DNA of 64,000 nt, from positions 96,452 through 160,451 of the forward strand of contig NZ_CDCE01000035.1 in the NCBI RefSeq assembly GCF_000819805.1. Reading direction: 5' to 3'. A model generated the notes under the pieces. It was not told the DNA's origin, searched no databases, and worked only from the letters and a program-made list of their open reading frames with translations. This DNA is from Aeromonas diversa CDC 2478-85 (GTDB taxonomy: Bacteria > Pseudomonadota > Gammaproteobacteria > Enterobacterales > Aeromonadaceae). Position numbers and translations under genes: made by a program. Shown one piece after another: positions 60,416 to 64,000 of the stretch. Each line of letters opens with the position of its first letter. The first letter of the stretch is position 1.

Positions 60416-61629
60416 CAGAAGAACTCCTCCAGCTTGTGGATGGCGCGGATCAGGGCGTCGACCTCTTCCCGGGTCGAGTAGCAGGCGAGCGACGCCCGCA
60501 GGGTGCCGCCGATCCCCAGGCTTTCCATCAGCGGCATGGCGCAGTGGTGGCCGACGCGCACAGCGACCCCCTGCAGGTCGAGCAGGGTGCCGGCGTCCTG
60601 GGGATGGACCTCATCGAGCAGGAAGGAGACGGCCCCGATCCGCTCCTTTGGCTCCCCCACCAGGCGCACGCCGGGGGTAGTCCGCAGCCGCTCGGCCAAG
60701 TAGTTGGTCAGCTCGTACTCGTGGGCGAGCAGAGCGTCCCTGTCCTGCTCTTGCAGGAAGTCGATGGCCGCTGCCAGGCTGACGGCGCCGGCGATGTGCG
60801 GGGTGCCTGCCTCGAACTTGAACGGCGGCTGGTTGAAGCTGGTGCCGGCGAAGCTCACCCGCTCTATCATCTCGCCGCCCCCCTGCCAGGGGGGCATTTT
60901 CTCGAGCAGATCGCGGCGCCCCCACAGGGCGCCGATACCGGTGGGGGCATACATCTTGTGGCCCGAGAAGGCGTAAAAATCGCAGCCGAGCCGCTGTACG
61001 TCCACTGGCAGGTGGGCGACCGCCTGGGCCCCGTCGATCAACACCAGGGCGCCGGCAGCCTTGGCCAACCGTGCCATCTCTGCCACCGGGTTAATGGTGC
61101 CGAGGGCGTTGGAGACCTGGCCGACGGCAACCAGCCGGGTGCGCGGGCCGAGCAGGGCCCGGTAGGCATCGAGGTCGATGTCACCGCGCGGGTCCAGGGG
61201 GATGGGGACGACCCGGGCGCCGCTGCGCTGCGCTGTCAGCTGCCAGGGGACAATATTGGCGTGGTGCTCGAGGGTGCTGACCAGGATCTCGTCGCCGGGC
61301 TTAAGGCTCTGCCCCCAGCTTTGGGCCACCAGGTTGATCGCCTCTGTGGTGCCGCGGGTCCAGATCACCTCGCGGCTGTCGGGGGCGTTGATAAAACGGG
61401 CCACCGTCTCACGGGCCGCCTCGAAGGCCGCCGTCGCCCGGGTGCTGAGTGCGTGAGAGGCCCGGTGCACATTGGCGTTGTCGCTCTGGTAAAACGCGCG
61501 CATGGCCTCCAGCACCGCCTCGGGCTTCTGGGTGGTGGCGGCGTTGTCCAGATAGACCAGGGGGTGGCCGTTGACCGACTGGTGCAGGGCCGGGAACTGG
61601 CGACGAAGCGTGGAAACGCAGAGACTCAT
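60415..61629 (-). CDS. csdA: Cysteine desulfurase CsdA
   Basis: PLP enzyme of group II (SufS-like), 404 residues from ATG 61629. The PLP lysine is in [12 protein letters not shown] and the persulfide Cys in GHHCAMPL, which corresponds to E. coli CsdA Cys358. An additional Cys lies in [10 protein letters not shown]. Supplies sulfur to CsdE and TcdA. Confidence 0.95.
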   Translation of the reverse strand: MSLCVSTLRRQFPALHQSVNGHPLVYLDNAATTQKPEAVLEAMRAFYQSDNANVHRASHALSTRATAAFEAARETVARFINAPDSREVIWTRGTTEAINLVAQSWGQSLKPGDEILVSTLEHHANIVPWQLTAQRSGARVVPIPLDPRGDIDLDAYRALLGPRTRLVAVGQVSNALGTINPVAEMARLAKAAGALVLIDGAQAVAHLPVDVQRLGCDFYAFSGHKMYAPTGIGALWGRRDLLEKMPPWQGGGEMIERVSFAGTSFNQPPFKFEAGTPHIAGAVSLAAAIDFLQEQDRDALLAHEYELTNYLAERLRTTPGVRLVGEPKERIGAVSFLLDEVHPQDAGTLLDLQGVAVRVGHHCAMPLMESLGIGGTLRASLACYSTREEVDALIRAIHKLEEFF

Positions 61630-61757
61630 GGCATGCTCGCAGGGACGAAAGGGGGCAACATGATCCTGAAAATAGCCGCAAAGCACAAGTTTGCAGCGGG
61701 AAAGCGCCCCTGCCTTTCTGCTACAATCTCGCCCCTCCTTGTGCAACGGAGTCCTTC

Positions 61758-63770
61758 ATGAAGCTCAACCCCAATCAGAACGAAGCGGTCAAGTACGTAT
61801 CCGGCCCCTGCCTGGTGTTGGCGGGAGCCGGCTCCGGCAAGACGCGCGTCATCACCAACAAGATCGCCTATCTGGTGCAGCAGTGTGGCTACAACGCTCG
61901 CAACATCGCCGCGGTCACCTTCACCAACAAGGCGGCCCGTGAAATGAAAGAGCGGGTGGGCCAGACCCTGGGCCGCAAGGAGGCGCGCGGCCTGATGGTC
62001 TCGACCTTCCATACCCTGGGGCTCGAGATCATCCGGCGCGAGCACAAGACCCTCAACCTCAAGGCCAACTTCTCCCTGTTCGACGATACGGATCAGCTGG
62101 CCCTGCTCAAAGAGCTGACCGAAGCCGAGCTCGACAATGACAAGGACCGGCTCTCGGCCCTTATCAGCCAGATCTCCAACTGGAAGAACGATCTGGTGTT
62201 GCCGGCGCGCGCCCTGCGTATCGCCCGCGGTCCTGACGAGGTGTTGATGGCCCAGCTCTACGAGCGCTATCACCGCCAGATGGTGGCCTACAACGCCCTC
62301 GATTTCGACGACCTCATCCTGATGCCGACCCTGCTGCTCAAGATGAACGACGAGGTGCGCACCCGCTGGCAGGCCAAGATCCGCTACTTGTTGGTGGACG
62401 AGTATCAGGACACCAACACCAGCCAGTACGAGTTGGTCAAACAGATCGTCGGCGAGCGGGCCCGCTTCACCGTGGTGGGGGACGACGACCAGTCGATCTA
62501 CTCCTGGCGGGGGGCCAAGCCCCAGAACCTGGTGCTGCTGGGGGAGGACTTCCCCCATCTTCGCCTCATCAAGCTGGAGCAGAACTATCGCTCCAAGGGG
62601 CGCATCCTCAAGTGCGCCAACATACTGATCGCCAACAACCCCCACGTCTATGACAAGGCGCTCTTCTCCGAGCTCGACTACGGGGTGCCGGTGCGGGTGC
62701 TGTTTGCCAAGAACGAGGAGCACGAGGCGGAGCGTATTGCCGCCGAGCTGATGGGTCACAAGTTCATGAACCGCACCCGATTCAAGGACTACGCCATCCT
62801 CTACCGGGGCAACCACCAGTCACGCATCTTCGAGAAGGCGCTGATGACCAACCGTATCCCCTACAAGATTTCGGGGGGCACCTCGTTCTTCTCGCGCACC
62901 GAGATCAAGGACATCATGGCCTACCTCAAGCTGTTGGTGAATCCGGACGAGGACACGGCATTTCTGCGGGTGGTCAACCTGCCGCGCCGCGAAATCGGCC
63001 CCACCACGCTCGAAAAACTTGGCCAGTACGCCAACCAGCGTGGCAAGAGCCTGTTTGCCGCCAGTTTCGAGCTGGGGCTGGAGCAGCATCTCTCGGGGCG
63101 TGGCCTGGTGGCCCTGCGCGCCTTCACCGAGTGGCTGGTGCGCCTCGGGGACAATGCCGTGCGCGGCAACCCGGTCGAGGCGGTGCGCGACATGATCAAG
63201 GAGATCCACTACGAGGAGTGGCTCTACGAGACCTCACCCAGCCCCAGGGCGGCCGAGATGCGGATGCAGAACGTCTCGACCCTTTATCGCTGGATCACCG
63301 AGATGCTGGAAGGGGATGAGGTGGACGAGCCCATGACCCTGCCCCAGGTGGTCACCCGCCTCACCCTGCGCGACATGATGGAGCGCAACGAGGGGGAGGA
63401 TGAGGTGGATCAGGTGCAGTTGATGACCCTGCACGCCTCCAAGGGGCTGGAGTTCCCCTATGTCTTCATGGTCGGCATGGAGGAAGGGCTGCTGCCCCAC
63501 CAGACCAGCATCGACGAGGACAACGTGGAGGAGGAGCGGCGCCTGGCCTATGTGGGCATCACCCGGGCCCAGACCGAACTCACCTTCACCCTCTGCCGCG
63601 AGCGGCGCCAGTTTGGTGAGACGGTGCGACCGGAGCCGAGCCGCTTCCTGCTGGAGCTGCCTCAGGACGATCTGATGTGGGAAAACCAGAAGAAGGTGAC
63701 GGCCGAGGAGCGGCAGATCAAGGGGCAAGTCGGGGTCGCTAACCTGCGCGCCTTGTTCAAGAAGGACTAA
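61758..63770 (+). CDS. rep: ATP-dependent DNA helicase Rep
   Basis: UvrD/PcrA-family 3'-5' helicase that clears replication-fork blocks. The 670-residue protein closely follows E. coli Rep: Walker [15 protein letters not shown], motif Ia [14 protein letters not shown], motif [12 protein letters not shown], motif [16 protein letters not shown], motif [11 protein letters not shown]. The stop overlaps that of the convergent EAL gene. Confidence 0.98.
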   Translation: MKLNPNQNEAVKYVSGPCLVLAGAGSGKTRVITNKIAYLVQQCGYNARNIAAVTFTNKAAREMKERVGQTLGRKEARGLMVSTFHTLGLEIIRREHKTLNLKANFSLFDDTDQLALLKELTEAELDNDKDRLSALISQISNWKNDLVLPARALRIARGPDEVLMAQLYERYHRQMVAYNALDFDDLILMPTLLLKMNDEVRTRWQAKIRYLLVDEYQDTNTSQYELVKQIVGERARFTVVGDDDQSIYSWRGAKPQNLVLLGEDFPHLRLIKLEQNYRSKGRILKCANILIANNPHVYDKALFSELDYGVPVRVLFAKNEEHEAERIAAELMGHKFMNRTRFKDYAILYRGNHQSRIFEKALMTNRIPYKISGGTSFFSRTEIKDIMAYLKLLVNPDEDTAFLRVVNLPRREIGPTTLEKLGQYANQRGKSLFAASFELGLEQHLSGRGLVALRAFTEWLVRLGDNAVRGNPVEAVRDMIKEIHYEEWLYETSPSPRAAEMRMQNVSTLYRWITEMLEGDEVDEPMTLPQVVTRLTLRDMMERNEGEDEVDQVQLMTLHASKGLEFPYVFMVGMEEGLLPHQTSIDEDNVEEERRLAYVGITRAQTELTFTLCRERRQFGETVRPEPSRFLLELPQDDLMWENQKKVTAEERQIKGQVGVANLRALFKKD

Positions 63771-64000
63771 CGCTTGACCGGAAACGGTCGTCCCAGCAGG
63801 GGCGGTATGTCGATGCCCTGCATGGGGGGGGCGATGAAGCGCCCCTGACCCAGTTCGCAACCCAACTCGACCAGTTTCTGGTACTCGGCCTGGTTTTCGA
63901 TCCCCTCGACCACCAGATGGAACCCGAGATCCTGGCTGATGTCGCGCATGGCGCGGATCATCGCCAGATCCTTGGGGGACTGCAGCATGCGATGGGTAAA
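63767..64000 (-). CDS. EAL-domain c-di-GMP phosphodiesterase, C-terminal part
   Basis: The reading frame is open to the right edge, so only the last 77 residues are present. [36 protein letters not shown] is the typical C-terminal EAL motif (catalytic Glu in VVEGIEN, then QG-F-xxPM). The N-terminal sensor and GGDEF domains, if any, are outside. The stop (63767-63769) overlaps the rep stop. Confidence 0.85.
   Translation of the reverse strand, partial: FTHRMLQSPKDLAMIRAMRDISQDLGFHLVVEGIENQAEYQKLVELGCELGQGRFIAPPMQGIDIPPLLGRPFPVKR

Overview
This window is a GC-rich chromosomal segment from a gammaproteobacterium. Gene content and order point to the genus Aeromonas: ftsYEX-rpoH, a complete hut cluster, an OmpC-type porin, hemCDXY divergent from cyaA, lptM-lysA-dapF-yigA-xerC-yigB, glnALG divergent from typA, kbl-tdh, and an hldD-linked LPS core locus. 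The genus call is inference from synteny and protein similarity; the species cannot be fixed from the sequence alone. Most of the window is compact core genome with short intergenic gaps, overlapping start/stop codons and recognisable terminators.

Layout: 1-4.6 kb holds cell division and secretion genes (ftsY entering from the left with a remarkable 36-bp tandem repeat, ftsE, ftsX) and rpoH, with a terminator-ended, probably transcribed RNA between ftsX and rpoH. From 4.7 to 11.7 kb a beta-carbonic anhydrase overlaps hutC, followed by hutI-hutG-hutU-hutH, with two palindromic HutC-type operators. From 11.7 to 17.8 kb are a porin, glpX, a small Cys-cluster protein, a chemoreceptor, rraA, an unannotated RyhB small RNA with its Fur box, and yhhQ. 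From 17.8 to 24.4 kb are a small protein plus selO, a cytochrome c, recQ, yigI, an orphan AbiTii-like protein and hemY.

From 24.3 to 35.6 kb is the conserved hemY-X-D-C / cyaA / esterase-cyaY / lptM-lysA-dapF-yigA-xerC-yigB block (tetrapyrrole synthesis, cAMP synthesis, lysine/peptidoglycan precursor synthesis, chromosome dimer resolution). From 35.6 to 44.4 kb are an MscS-like channel with a C-terminal cyclic-nucleotide-type domain, a lipoprotein, ntrC-ntrB, a DUF4124 protein, glnA with a sigma-54 promoter and NtrC sites, and typA. From 44.5 to 50.6 kb are yihY, uppP, kbl-tdh, a TetR regulator and hldD.

From 50.7 to 59.1 kb is an LPS core/O-antigen locus: a glycosyltransferase-deacetylase fusion, a WaaL-like ligase, an acyltransferase, GT4, GT25 and GT9 enzymes and a polytopic membrane protein. 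The middle part (about 52.45-57.75 kb) is clearly AT-rich and mixed in orientation, which suggests horizontal exchange, with a 0.35-kb gene-free scar. The window ends with tcdA, csdE-csdA, rep and the C-terminus of an EAL-domain protein.

The items most worth a second look are the RyhB homologue, the ftsX-rpoH intergenic RNA, the FtsY repeat array, the AbiTii-like orphan, and the LPS island with its scar. I did not find convincing evidence of a wholly new multi-gene system, a CRISPR array, a prophage or an intact insertion sequence.
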